This document shows, piece by piece, positions 38,382-46,742 of a stretch of DNA of 64,000 nt. The position numbers and the translations under genes are program-made. The stretch is from NCBI GenBank assembly GCA_902579105.1, contig CACHFM010000002.1:62001-126000 (forward strand). The letters are read 5' to 3'. The first letter of the stretch is position 1, and every line of letters begins with the position of its first letter. This DNA comes from an uncultured Pelagibacteraceae bacterium (GTDB taxonomy: Bacteria > Pseudomonadota > Alphaproteobacteria > Pelagibacterales > Pelagibacteraceae). Under the pieces are notes generated by a model. It did not search any database. It was given only the letters and a program-made list of their open reading frames with translations, and had not been told where the DNA came from.

Positions 38382-39539
38382 ATGGGAAAGATATATACAG
38401 CATTAGGATTAATGAGCGGAACCTCAATGGATGGAGTGGATGCTTCAATAATAAATTCAGACGGTAATAGAGATTATTCAATAAAATTGAACAAATATTT
38501 TGAGTATGGAGACGAACTTCGACAAAAGCTAATAAATATTAGATCAAAAATTTTTATGATCGATCATCTAAAAGCTTATTTTAATGAAATCAAAGATTTG
38601 GAAAGAGAAATTACATTATTTCACGCAAATTCTGTAAATGAAATTCTTGATACATCTAAAATAGAAGTAGATTTATTAGGTTTTCATGGTCACACAATAT
38701 TTCATGATAGTAAGAAAAAAATCACTAAACAGTTAGGAGATGGAAAATTACTATCTCAATTAACAAAAAAAATGGTTGTTTATGATTTTAGACAAAATGA
38801 TTTAAAAAATGGAGGTCAAGGTGCACCATTAACACCTATTTTTCATAATGCTATGGCTAATAAGTTTTTAAAAAAAGAGCTAAGCGAGTCTTGTTCAGTA
38901 AATATTTTAAATATTGGAGGAATTTCAAATATTACACAAACTGTTAAATGGGATGAGTTAAGTATACCATATCAAACTATCAAAGCTTGTGATATTGCAC
39001 CAGGAAATTGCTTAATTGATGAATGGGTAAGAAAAAATTCAAAAAATAAATATGATAATGACGGAGAACTTGCTTCAATTGGCAAGACTGACGATTTGAT
39101 TTTAAATCAAGCCTTAGAAAATTTTAATATTGATTCACATTATGAAGAATCTTTGGATATTAATGACTTTGATATATCTTTTGCAAAAGGTCTTTCTCTA
39201 GAAAATGGAGCTTCTACTTTAACAGATTTTACAGCAACACAAATTACAAAAGCCTTAGTTTATTTTAGAGGTTCTTCAAAAAATACAATATGGTTAGTTT
39301 GTGGCGGTGGGAGAAAAAATAAATATTTGATGAAATCGATCGCTAGTCAAGTTGTGGAAGATTTAAATAAAATAGTTTTACTTCCTGTAGAAAAATATGG
39401 AATTGATGGAGATTTTGTGGAGTCACAAGCATTTGCTTATTTAGCTATCAGATCTTTTTTGAATTTACCTATTTCATTTCCAAATACAACAAGATGCAAA
39501 GGACCAACTACTGGTGGAACATTAGTAAAAAATTTTTAA
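38382..39539 (+). CDS. anmK: Anhydro-N-acetylmuramic acid kinase
   Basis: 385 aa ASKHA-fold kinase. Phosphorylates and opens 1,6-anhydro-MurNAc from cell-wall turnover, allowing reuse of muropeptides. Motifs: LGLMSGTSMDGVDASI at the N-terminus, LLGFHGHTIFHD, YDFRQNDLKNGGQGAPLTPIFH, and the C-terminal GIDGDFVESQAFAYLAIR. Neighbour of tyrS as in many proteobacteria. Shares TTAA stop bases with the convergent hydrolase. Confidence 0.95.
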   Translation: MGKIYTALGLMSGTSMDGVDASIINSDGNRDYSIKLNKYFEYGDELRQKLINIRSKIFMIDHLKAYFNEIKDLEREITLFHANSVNEILDTSKIEVDLLGFHGHTIFHDSKKKITKQLGDGKLLSQLTKKMVVYDFRQNDLKNGGQGAPLTPIFHNAMANKFLKKELSESCSVNILNIGGISNITQTVKWDELSIPYQTIKACDIAPGNCLIDEWVRKNSKNKYDNDGELASIGKTDDLILNQALENFNIDSHYEESLDINDFDISFAKGLSLENGASTLTDFTATQITKALVYFRGSSKNTIWLVCGGGRKNKYLMKSIASQVVEDLNKIVLLPVEKYGIDGDFVESQAFAYLAIRSFLNLPISFPNTTRCKGPTTGGTLVKNF

Positions 39540-40192
39540 TACAGAGCTGTTTCTTTTTTAATATATTTATTTAAAGTTTTTTTTAGCACATCTTCCGTTT
39601 TCGAAAAAAAATGATTAGCTTCACTAATTTTTTGAAATTCAACTTTAATTCCTTTTTGTGAACTTAGTCTTTTGTCTAATTCAGAAATATGTTCTATTGG
39701 AACCAATTCATCTTTTTTTCCATAAATTATCAAACCTGATGTTGGACAAGGAGATAAAAAAGAAAAATCGTAAACATTTGGTTGAGGTGATATTGCAACA
39801 AATCTATTTATTTCTGGTCTTCTCATTAATAACTGCATAGCAATTAGGGATCCGAAAGAAAAACCAGATACCCAACACTGTGAATTATCAAAATTTTCAC
39901 GTTCTAGCCAATCAAGAGAAGCAGCTGCATCGGCTAGTTCACCCTGACCATTATCAAATTCTCCATCACTTTTACCTACACCTCTAAAATTAACTCTACA
40001 AACAGAAAAATCGTTATCAACAAAGGTATGAAAAGTATCAACTACAACTTTATTATTCATTGTTCCACCATACTGAGGGTGAGGCTGTAGCACCAATGCA
40101 ATTGGAGATGTGTTTTTTTTACTCTTATAATATTTAGCTTCAAGTCTGCCTGCAGGGCCAGGAATAAATATCTCTAAAATTTTATTATCCAT
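39536..40192 (-). CDS. Alpha/beta hydrolase, COG2945-type
   Basis: 218 aa, no signal peptide. The nucleophile elbow is GFSFGSL with Ser in the middle; the acid is likely the Asp in GKKDELVPIEH and the base the His in EANHFF. It starts IFIPGPAGRLEA and has LQPHPQYGGTMNNKVV, both typical of this family. Substrate unknown. It lies divergent to the SUF regulator with 136 bases between, which carry the SUF promoter. Confidence 0.85.
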   Translation of the reverse strand: MDNKILEIFIPGPAGRLEAKYYKSKKNTSPIALVLQPHPQYGGTMNNKVVVDTFHTFVDNDFSVCRVNFRGVGKSDGEFDNGQGELADAAASLDWLERENFDNSQCWVSGFSFGSLIAMQLLMRRPEINRFVAISPQPNVYDFSFLSPCPTSGLIIYGKKDELVPIEHISELDKRLSSQKGIKVEFQKISEANHFFSKTEDVLKKTLNKYIKKETALY

Positions 40193-40276
40193 ATGCGCTA
40201 TTGACTATTATTCTCAAAAAAAATGTACGTTTATCACATGTCAGCGACAATATGTTAGTTTTTTTTTAAACACTAA

Positions 40277-40297
40277 ACTTGACCAATTTAGTCAAGT
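40277..40297 (+). promoter_or_regulatory. Palindromic operator overlapping the SUF promoter (probable IscR-type site)
   Basis: A perfect 7-bp inverted repeat ACTTGAC and GTCAAGT is separated by CAATTTA (21 bp in total, 40277-40297). It covers the -35 element and most of the spacer, the classical position for a repressor. Being directly upstream of the Rrf2-family regulator gene, the simplest reading is autoregulation, and iron/Fe-S control of the whole suf operon. Confidence 0.7.
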
Positions 40298-40306
40298 ATG
40301 TATAAA
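40279..40306 (+). promoter_or_regulatory. Sigma-70 promoter of the iscR-suf operon
   Basis: TTGACC (40279-40284) and TATAAA (40301-40306) with a 16-base spacer are the best promoter match in the window. Transcription would begin near 40313, followed by an AAGGG ribosome-binding sequence and the ATG at 40329. The overlapping palindrome suggests repression. Confidence 0.65.
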
Positions 40307-40328
40307 AAGCCATATTTTAAGGGTAAAA

Positions 40329-40754
40329 ATGAAACTTACATCAAAAGGAAGATATGCCGTAATGGCATTAATGGATTTAGCAAGGTTTGATAGCATCAAC
40401 CCTGTATCATTAAGAGACATATCTTTGAGACAAGGCATATCATTAGATTATTTAGAACAAATTTTTTCTAAATTAAAGAAAAATGAAATAGTTAAAAGTA
40501 TTAGAGGTACTCAAGGAGGTTATGTTCTTAATAAAAATCCAAACGAAATTAAGTTAACAAATATTTTTCATGCAGTAGATGAAAAAGTTAAAACTGTTCA
40601 GTGTAAAAAAGAATCAAAAAAAGGATGCAATGGTAAGTCTACAAAATGTATAACCCACAATCTTTGGGATGAACTTGAAAATCATATAAATAGTTTTTTT
40701 GATAAAAAAAGTTTAGAGGACTTAATAAAAAATCAAAAAGAAAATAGACTGTAA
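40329..40754 (+). CDS. iscR: Rrf2-family Fe-S-responsive regulator (IscR-like) of the suf operon
   Basis: 141 aa. Winged-helix N-terminus [18 protein letters not shown] and [25 protein letters not shown] with the recognition helix, then [11 protein letters not shown]. Three Cys for an Fe-S cluster are spaced C-x7-C-x6-C ([18 protein letters not shown]), slightly wider than the C-x5-C-x5-C of E. coli IscR. Expected to sense cluster status and control the downstream genes through the palindrome at 40277. One base separates it from sufB. Confidence 0.88.
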   Translation: MKLTSKGRYAVMALMDLARFDSINPVSLRDISLRQGISLDYLEQIFSKLKKNEIVKSIRGTQGGYVLNKNPNEIKLTNIFHAVDEKVKTVQCKKESKKGCNGKSTKCITHNLWDELENHINSFFDKKSLEDLIKNQKENRL

Positions 40755-40755
40755 G

Positions 40756-42198
40756 ATGGACAATAGAGAAAAAGAAATAGAAAATTTAAAAGATTACAAA
40801 TATGGATTTTCAACTGATATTGAAAATATTCAAGCACCAAAAGGATTAAATGAAGATGTAATTAAATTTATTTCAAATATTAAAAAAGAACCGGAGTGGA
40901 TGCTTAAGTTTAGATTAAAAGCGTTTGAGAGATTTAAATTATTAAAAGAACCTAATTGGCAGAAACCAAAATATCCAAAAATTGATTATCAAGATTTATA
41001 TTACTACTCAGCCCCAAAAAGCATGAAAGACAAACCAAAGAGTTTAGATGAATTAGATCCAAAACTTTTGGAAACTTATAAAAAACTTGGTATTCCTCTT
41101 CAAGAGCAAGCTAGACTAAACGGAATTGCGGTAGATGCGGTATTTGATTCTGTTTCAGTTGCAACTACTTTTAAAGATGAACTTACTAAGAAAGGTATTA
41201 TATTTTGTCCTATATCAGAAGCTATTCAAAAACACCCTGAACTTGTAAAAAAATATTTAGGAACTGTAATTCCAACTACTGATCATTTTTTTGCAACTCT
41301 AAATTCTGCAGTTTTCACAGATGGCTCTTTTGTTTATATCCCCGAAGGAGTTAGATGTCCTATGGAATTATCAACTTATTTTAGGATCAATGCATCTAAT
41401 ACTGGTCAATTTGAAAGAACTTTGATTATAGCTGATAAAGGAAGTTATGTTAGTTATTTAGAAGGCTGTACTGCTCCAATGAGAGATGAAAATCAATTAC
41501 ACGCAGCAAATGTTGAATTGATAGCTTTAGATGATGCTGAAATAAAATATTCAACAGTACAAAATTGGTATCCTGGCGACAAAGATGGAAATGGAGGAAT
41601 TTATAACTTCGTAACAAAAAGAGGTTTATGTAAAGGTAAAAATTCAAAAATTTCTTGGACACAGGTAGAAACAGGATCTGCAATAACTTGGAAATACCCA
41701 AGCTGTATTCTTAAAGGAGACAATTCTATTGGAGAATTTTATTCAATTGCAATTACAAATAATCATCAAAAAGCAGATACTGGTACAAAAATGATCCATT
41801 TAGGGAAAAACACTAAGAGTAAAATAATATCAAAAGGAATTTCAGCAGGAAATTCAGACATGACTTATAGAGGCTTAGTTGACATTTCATCAAAAGCCAA
41901 AAACTCAAACAATTATACTCAATGTGACTCATTATTAATGGGCAATAAATGCGGAGCTCATACAGTGCCATACATTAAAAATAAAAATTCAGAGTCAAAT
42001 ATTGCACATGAAGCAACAACGTCCAAAATCAGTGAAGAACAATTACATTATTGTCAGCAAAGAGGTTTAAGTTCTGAAGAAGCAGTTGGATTAATTGTGA
42101 ATGGGTTTTGTAAAGAGGTTTTGCAGCAACTTCCTATGGAATTTGCAGTGGAGGCACAAAAACTAGTAGGTATTAGTTTGGAAGGAAGTGTAGGGTAA
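40756..42198 (+). CDS. sufB: Fe-S scaffold complex subunit SufB
   Basis: 480 aa. Forms the SufBC2D complex that builds Fe-S clusters. Highly conserved stretches include [44 protein letters not shown] and ARNNY-like [36 protein letters not shown]. The C-terminal Cys-rich region is intact. Its stop overlaps the sufC start (TAATG). Confidence 0.97.
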   Translation: MDNREKEIENLKDYKYGFSTDIENIQAPKGLNEDVIKFISNIKKEPEWMLKFRLKAFERFKLLKEPNWQKPKYPKIDYQDLYYYSAPKSMKDKPKSLDELDPKLLETYKKLGIPLQEQARLNGIAVDAVFDSVSVATTFKDELTKKGIIFCPISEAIQKHPELVKKYLGTVIPTTDHFFATLNSAVFTDGSFVYIPEGVRCPMELSTYFRINASNTGQFERTLIIADKGSYVSYLEGCTAPMRDENQLHAANVELIALDDAEIKYSTVQNWYPGDKDGNGGIYNFVTKRGLCKGKNSKISWTQVETGSAITWKYPSCILKGDNSIGEFYSIAITNNHQKADTGTKMIHLGKNTKSKIISKGISAGNSDMTYRGLVDISSKAKNSNNYTQCDSLLMGNKCGAHTVPYIKNKNSESNIAHEATTSKISEEQLHYCQQRGLSSEEAVGLIVNGFCKEVLQQLPMEFAVEAQKLVGISLEGSVG

Positions 42199-42932
42199 TG
42201 CTAAAAATAAATCAATTAAATGCAAAAATTGACAATAAAGAAATTTTAAAAGGATTTTCTCTAAATATAAATCCTGGAGAAGTGCATGCTATAATGGGTC
42301 CAAACGGATCTGGTAAAAGTACACTATCAAATATTTTATCAGGTAAAAAAGGATATGAAATATCAGGAGAAGTTCTTTTTGAAGAAAAAGATTTGTTTGA
42401 ACTTGAAACAGAAGAAAGAGCTCATAAAGGTATTTTTTTAGCATTTCAATATCCATTAGAAATTCCAGGTGTTAATACAAATATATTTTTAAAAACATCT
42501 TTAAATGCAATTAGAAAAGCTAGAGGAGAAAAGGAACTTGATGCAATTGAATTTTTGAAATTAGTAAAAAAAAAATCAAAAGAATTAAAATTTGATGAAG
42601 AAAAATTAAACAGACAATTAAATGTTGGTTTTTCTGGTGGAGAAAAAAAGAAGAATGAAATTTTACAAATGTCATTGTTAGCTCCAAAATTATCAATTTT
42701 AGATGAAACAGACTCAGGTTTAGATATTGATGCTTTAAAGATAGTTGCAGAAGGAGTTAATACATTAAGAGATAAAAAAAATTCGTTTTTAATTATTACT
42801 CATTATCAAAGGTTACTTGATTATATAAAACCAGACTTTGTTCATGTTTTGATGAATGGAAAAATTGTTAAATCTGGAGGACCAGATCTAGCTATTGAAT
42901 TAGAAAAAAAAGGATATGAAAATTTTAATTAG
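42198..42932 (+). CDS. sufC: Fe-S assembly ATPase SufC
   Basis: 244 aa ABC-type ATPase. Walker A GPNGSGKST, signature NVGFSGGEKKKNEILQM (SufC has SGGE), Walker B LSILDETDSGLD and the His of ITHYQRLL. Not a transporter: it drives SufB/SufD conformational change. Followed immediately by sufD with no spacer. Confidence 0.97.
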   Translation: MLKINQLNAKIDNKEILKGFSLNINPGEVHAIMGPNGSGKSTLSNILSGKKGYEISGEVLFEEKDLFELETEERAHKGIFLAFQYPLEIPGVNTNIFLKTSLNAIRKARGEKELDAIEFLKLVKKKSKELKFDEEKLNRQLNVGFSGGEKKKNEILQMSLLAPKLSILDETDSGLDIDALKIVAEGVNTLRDKKNSFLIITHYQRLLDYIKPDFVHVLMNGKIVKSGGPDLAIELEKKGYENFN

Positions 42933-44180
42933 ATGAAAGAACAATTACAAAAAGATTTTGAAAATATTATCAAAAATTTAAGCTTATCTCAAAAAGATAT
43001 TGAAATAAAAAAATTTTGTTTAGATAATTTTATATACAAAGGTTTTCCAAATAGAAAAGAAGAAGATTGGAAATTTTCTGATCTTAATCAAATAATAAAA
43101 AAAAATATTGGAGAATTGAGTTTTTATAGTGATTATACATCTACTAACAAAGTTGATACTTCTGTATTTGTAGATGGGCTAGAGCATAATAAAATAGTCT
43201 TTATAAATGGTAGAATTGAAAAAATTGATTTTGATTATGAAAAAAAAGACCAAATAGAAATAATTGATCAGTCAGAAACTATTAATAAATTCAATAATCA
43301 CAATTCTTTGTCTGATTTAAATAATGCCTTTACCAATAAATCATTTAAAATATTGGTTAAAAAGAGCTATCAATTAGCAAAACCTCTTATTATTTATCAC
43401 ACAACTAATTCTAAAATTTGGTCTAAAAATATAAATTTAAAATTAGATTTTGAACTAAATAAAGATAGTTCATTAAGAGTAATTGACTTATTTAATGATA
43501 CTTCTGAAAAAAACTTTTTGAATATTTTTTACAATTTCGATTTAAAAGAAAACGCAGTTTTAAAAAATTATAAAGTAGATAAATTTGAAAATAAAAATAT
43601 TAAGTATTCGTTTAATAATATTGAACAAAACAAAAATAGTATTTCAGAAACATTTATTTTGTCTTCAGGATCAAATTTTTTTAAAAATGAGATTAATTGT
43701 AATTTAAAAGGAGAATATTCATCAGCTTTTGTCAATGGTATTTGTTCTCTTAACAATGATAAACATCATGAAATTAGAACCATAATAAATCATTTAACGG
43801 AAAATACGAAAAGCTATCAACTAATAAAAAGTGTTTTAGAAGAAAGCTCTAAAGCAGTGTATCAAGGAAAAATATTTGTTAATTCTAAAGCACAAAAAAC
43901 AGACGGATACCAACTTAGTAAGGCAATATTATTAAATAAAGATTCAGAGTTTAATGCAAAGCCAGAACTAGAAATTTATGCTGATGATGTTAAGTGTTCG
44001 CATGGTTCAGCGTCAGGTAGTTTAAATGAAGACTCTATATTTTATTTAATGTCTAGAGGGTTAAGTTATCATCAATCTAGAGAATTACTAATTAATGGTT
44101 TTTTACTTGATGTGGTAGAAAAAATAACTGACCCAGAAATAAAAAATTTAATTAAAAATATGATTGGAATTAAAGAATGA
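42933..44180 (+). CDS. sufD: Fe-S scaffold complex subunit SufD
   Basis: 415 aa. Diverged paralogue of SufB that completes SufBC2D. The N-terminal RKEEDWKFSDLNQI and the C-terminal core from VYQGKIFVNSKAQKTDGYQLSKAILL to ADDVKCSHGSASGSLNEDSIFYLMSRGLS are family hallmarks; the middle is low-complexity and variable. The stop overlaps sufS (4 bases). Confidence 0.94.
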   Translation: MKEQLQKDFENIIKNLSLSQKDIEIKKFCLDNFIYKGFPNRKEEDWKFSDLNQIIKKNIGELSFYSDYTSTNKVDTSVFVDGLEHNKIVFINGRIEKIDFDYEKKDQIEIIDQSETINKFNNHNSLSDLNNAFTNKSFKILVKKSYQLAKPLIIYHTTNSKIWSKNINLKLDFELNKDSSLRVIDLFNDTSEKNFLNIFYNFDLKENAVLKNYKVDKFENKNIKYSFNNIEQNKNSISETFILSSGSNFFKNEINCNLKGEYSSAFVNGICSLNNDKHHEIRTIINHLTENTKSYQLIKSVLEESSKAVYQGKIFVNSKAQKTDGYQLSKAILLNKDSEFNAKPELEIYADDVKCSHGSASGSLNEDSIFYLMSRGLSYHQSRELLINGFLLDVVEKITDPEIKNLIKNMIGIKE

Positions 44181-45397
44181 ATATTGATCATATAAAAAAA
44201 GAATTTCCAATTTTTGATGAAAAAATTCAAAATAATGATCTGGTTTATCTAGATAGTGCAAATTCATCTCAAAAACCAAAAATTGTAGTAGATAGGATTA
44301 ATGAATTTTATACAAAGCAATTTTCTAATGTTGGTAGAAGTGTTCATTATCTTGCTGTAGCTGCAACTAATTTGTATGAAAATACCAGAACTTCTATGCA
44401 AAGATATATTAATGCAAAAGATAAAAATGAAATTGTATTCACTAAAGGAGCAACTGAAGCTTTAAATTTGGTTGCAAATACATTAGGTCAAAATTACCTA
44501 AAAGAGGGAGATGAAGTGCTAATTACAGAACTTGAACATCATTCTAATTATGTTCCTTGGCATTTCTTAAGAAAATCAAAAAATATAAAAATCAATTTTG
44601 CTGAGATAAATGAAGTAGGTGAAGTAACTCTTGAAGAAATTGAAAAAAAAATAACACCTAAAACCAAAATAATATCAATTACTCATTTATCTAATGTAAC
44701 AGGTGCTATTTTGCCAGTGAAAGAAATAACCGATATGGCACACTCAAAAGGAATAATCGTAGTTGTTGACGGATGTCAAGGAGCCCCACATTTAAAATTA
44801 GACATGCAAGATTTAGATTGTGACTTCTATGCAATCTCTTGTCATAAAATGTACGGACCAACTGGTCTAGGAGTTTTATATGGTAAGAAAAAATGGTTAG
44901 AAGAGCTCCCTCCTTATCAAGGTGGAGGAGGCATGATAAATGAAGTCAAAAAAGATAGAATTACTTATGGTGATTTACCAAATAAGTATGAGGCTGGGAC
45001 AATGGCTACAGCGCAAGTTATTGCATTTGATCAATCAATAAAATTTTTAGAGAGTATTGGAATTGAAAATATTATGAAACATGAAGCTGAATTAATTGAA
45101 TATGGCCAAGAATTGTTACAAAAGAATAATTCAGTTAAACTTTTAGGTAATCCTAAAAATAAAGGTGGAGTATTATCTTTTATTTTAGAAGGTGTTCATC
45201 CACATGATATTGCTACTATATTGGACGAAGATGGCGTAGCTATCAGAGCAGGACATCATTGCTGTCAAATTTTACATGATAAATTAGATATTCCAGCTAG
45301 CGCAAGAGCTTCAGTTGGAGTCTATAATACCAAAGAGGATTTAGACCAACTTAATGACTCTATTAATAACTGCAAAAAAATATTTAATTTAAAATGA
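44177..45397 (+). CDS. sufS: Cysteine desulfurase SufS
   Basis: 406 aa PLP enzyme that takes sulfur from cysteine. N-terminal LVYLDSANSSQKPKIVVD, the PLP lysine in ISCHKMYGPTGLGVLYGK, and the persulfide Cys in RAGHHCCQI. Overlaps both sufD and the following scaffold gene by 4 bases. No sufE is present nearby; the SufU-type protein downstream may serve as sulfur acceptor. Confidence 0.96.
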   Translation: MNIDHIKKEFPIFDEKIQNNDLVYLDSANSSQKPKIVVDRINEFYTKQFSNVGRSVHYLAVAATNLYENTRTSMQRYINAKDKNEIVFTKGATEALNLVANTLGQNYLKEGDEVLITELEHHSNYVPWHFLRKSKNIKINFAEINEVGEVTLEEIEKKITPKTKIISITHLSNVTGAILPVKEITDMAHSKGIIVVVDGCQGAPHLKLDMQDLDCDFYAISCHKMYGPTGLGVLYGKKKWLEELPPYQGGGGMINEVKKDRITYGDLPNKYEAGTMATAQVIAFDQSIKFLESIGIENIMKHEAELIEYGQELLQKNNSVKLLGNPKNKGGVLSFILEGVHPHDIATILDEDGVAIRAGHHCCQILHDKLDIPASARASVGVYNTKEDLDQLNDSINNCKKIFNLK

Positions 45398-45858
45398 ATT
45401 TAAAAGAACTTTATCAAGAAATAATATTAGAACACGGCAAGAACCCGAGAAATCTTCGTAAGACTGAGAATTTTAATAAAGATGCAAAAGGGAACAATCC
45501 ATTGTGTGGTGATAATGTTCATGTTTATTTAAAATTAAATGGACAAAAAATTGTAGAGGATATCTCTTTTGAAGGAAGTGGATGCGCTATTTCGATGGCT
45601 TCGGCTTCTATAATGACAGATTTAATTAAAGGAAAAAATGAACATGAAGCTAAAGAGATTGTGGAAGATTTTCTAGGAATGATTAAGGAAAATCCAGAAT
45701 TAAAATCAGAAAATTTAAAAGAAGATGAAAAAACTAAATTAATGTGTTTATCTGGTGTTAAGCAATATCCAATGAGAGTTAAGTGTGCAACTTTATCTTG
45801 GCATACCTTGGTATCTGCTTTTGATAATAAGAGAGAAGAGATTAAAACCGAGAATTAA
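45394..45858 (+). CDS. sufU: SufU/IscU-type Fe-S scaffold or sulfur-transfer protein
   Basis: 154 aa. The three conserved Cys positions are in NPLCGDNV, GSGCAISMAS and MRVKCATLSWHTL. An insertion of about 18 residues (about 95-115) before the third Cys, rich in Asp/Lys/Glu, is typical of SufU rather than IscU. SufU usually receives sulfur from SufS with a Zn at this site. Translated after sufS by ATGA overlap. Confidence 0.93.
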   Translation: MNLKELYQEIILEHGKNPRNLRKTENFNKDAKGNNPLCGDNVHVYLKLNGQKIVEDISFEGSGCAISMASASIMTDLIKGKNEHEAKEIVEDFLGMIKENPELKSENLKEDEKTKLMCLSGVKQYPMRVKCATLSWHTLVSAFDNKREEIKTEN

Positions 45859-45862
45859 AAAT

Positions 45863-46162
45863 ATGTCGAAAAAAGAACAAATCATTGAAGAAATAAGAAA
45901 AATTTATGATCCTGAGTTACCAGTGAATATCTACGAATTAGGATTAATTTATGATATAAAAGTTGAAAATGAAAAGTTTGCTAAGATAAAAATGACTTTA
46001 ACTACACCAAATTGTCCAGTTGCAGAAAGTCTACCTAAAGAAGTAAAAGAGGGAGCTATGCAAGTAGAAGGTATAGAAGATGTTGATCTTGAATTAGTTT
46101 GGGATCCTCCATGGAATAAAGACATGATGTCAGAAGCAGCGAAGTTAGAATTAAATTTATAA
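45863..46162 (+). CDS. sufT: SufT/PaaD-like DUF59 (MIP18) Fe-S maturation protein
   Basis: 99 aa from the ATG at 45863; upstream in-frame codons read through the end of sufU and are not part of the gene. It has YDPELPVNIYELGLIYDI, TTPNCPVAESLP and VWDPPWNKDMMS, typical of the SUF-associated DUF59 protein. Thought to help maturation of particular Fe-S proteins. Its stop overlaps the next start (TAATG). Confidence 0.92.
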   Translation: MSKKEQIIEEIRKIYDPELPVNIYELGLIYDIKVENEKFAKIKMTLTTPNCPVAESLPKEVKEGAMQVEGIEDVDLELVWDPPWNKDMMSEAAKLELNL

Positions 46163-46497
46163 TGAATCCTATAATTAAATTAAGCGATAATGCAGCGTTA
46201 AGAATAAAAGATATTATGTCTAATGCCGAAAAAGACTTCCTAGGCGTAAGAGTTTCAGTTAAATCAGGAGGTTGTGCAGGAATGTCTTATGTTATGGAGT
46301 ATACCAAAGAAGTAAATCCAAATGATGAGATAATAGAAGATAAAGGAGTTAAAGTTTTTGTCGATTCGGCAGCTATTATGTATTTGCTTGGCACTGAAAT
46401 GGATTACAAAAAAGATGAATTATCTTCATCTTTTGTTTTTAATAATCCTAATGAAACTGAGCGATGTGGCTGTGGTGAGTCATTTAAAATAGAGTAA
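46162..46497 (+). CDS. sufA: A-type Fe-S cluster carrier (SufA/ErpA/IscA family)
   Basis: 111 aa. The three cluster-binding Cys are in SGGCAGMSYVMEYT and the C-terminal CGCGESF. Delivers assembled clusters to target proteins. It closes the operon of eight genes. IscA, SufA and ErpA cannot be separated by sequence here; the operon position suggests SufA. Confidence 0.92.
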   Translation: MNPIIKLSDNAALRIKDIMSNAEKDFLGVRVSVKSGGCAGMSYVMEYTKEVNPNDEIIEDKGVKVFVDSAAIMYLLGTEMDYKKDELSSSFVFNNPNETERCGCGESFKIE

Positions 46498-46515
46498 GTT
46501 GTAATTCCTGTTATT

Positions 46516-46545
46516 TGCATATCAGTATTGCATGATATGCATATC
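46516..46545. promoter_or_regulatory. Palindrome and TGCAT cluster upstream of the small ORF
   Basis: An inverted repeat GCATATCA (46517-46524) and TGATATGC (46533-46540) with an 8-base loop. TGCAT occurs three times in 27 bases (46516, 46529, 46538), and TGCATATC recurs at a 22-base interval, about two helical turns. It ends 18 bases before the small ORF start. Likely an operator or dimer-binding site; binding protein unknown. Confidence 0.45.
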
Positions 46546-46562
46546 TAAGATACAGTTATTAC

Positions 46563-46733
46563 ATGAACAAATTTGAATTTAAAAATCTTGTTAAAGACCT
46601 TAAAAATTCTTTAAAAGAAAAATCTTTTTTTAAAGAACTAAGAAAAGAAGTAGAAACTGGAGCCAACGGCACTCAGGACTACGTACTCAAAAAAGGTATT
46701 AACAAAAATAAAATTGCAACAACTAGACAGTAA
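46563..46733 (+). CDS. Small lysine-rich hypothetical protein (56 aa)
   Basis: ATG at 46563 to TAA at 46733. The protein reads MNKFEFKNLVKDLKNSLKE at the start, then a Phe-Phe/Lys-rich helix and ends in ATTRQ. Predicted amphipathic helix in residues about 4-30; no Cys, no membrane segment. I recognise no family. Between sufA and convergent glnA, with its own palindromic upstream region and only 9 bases before the glnA stop. Shortness leaves its reality open. Confidence 0.45.
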   Translation: MNKFEFKNLVKDLKNSLKEKSFFKELRKEVETGANGTQDYVLKKGINKNKIATTRQ

Positions 46734-46742
46734 TTTTAATTT

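Noticed and set aside
45785-45862. Longer N-terminus for the SufT-like protein
   Set aside because: These codons read through the end of sufU in another frame; homology begins at the ATG at 45863.
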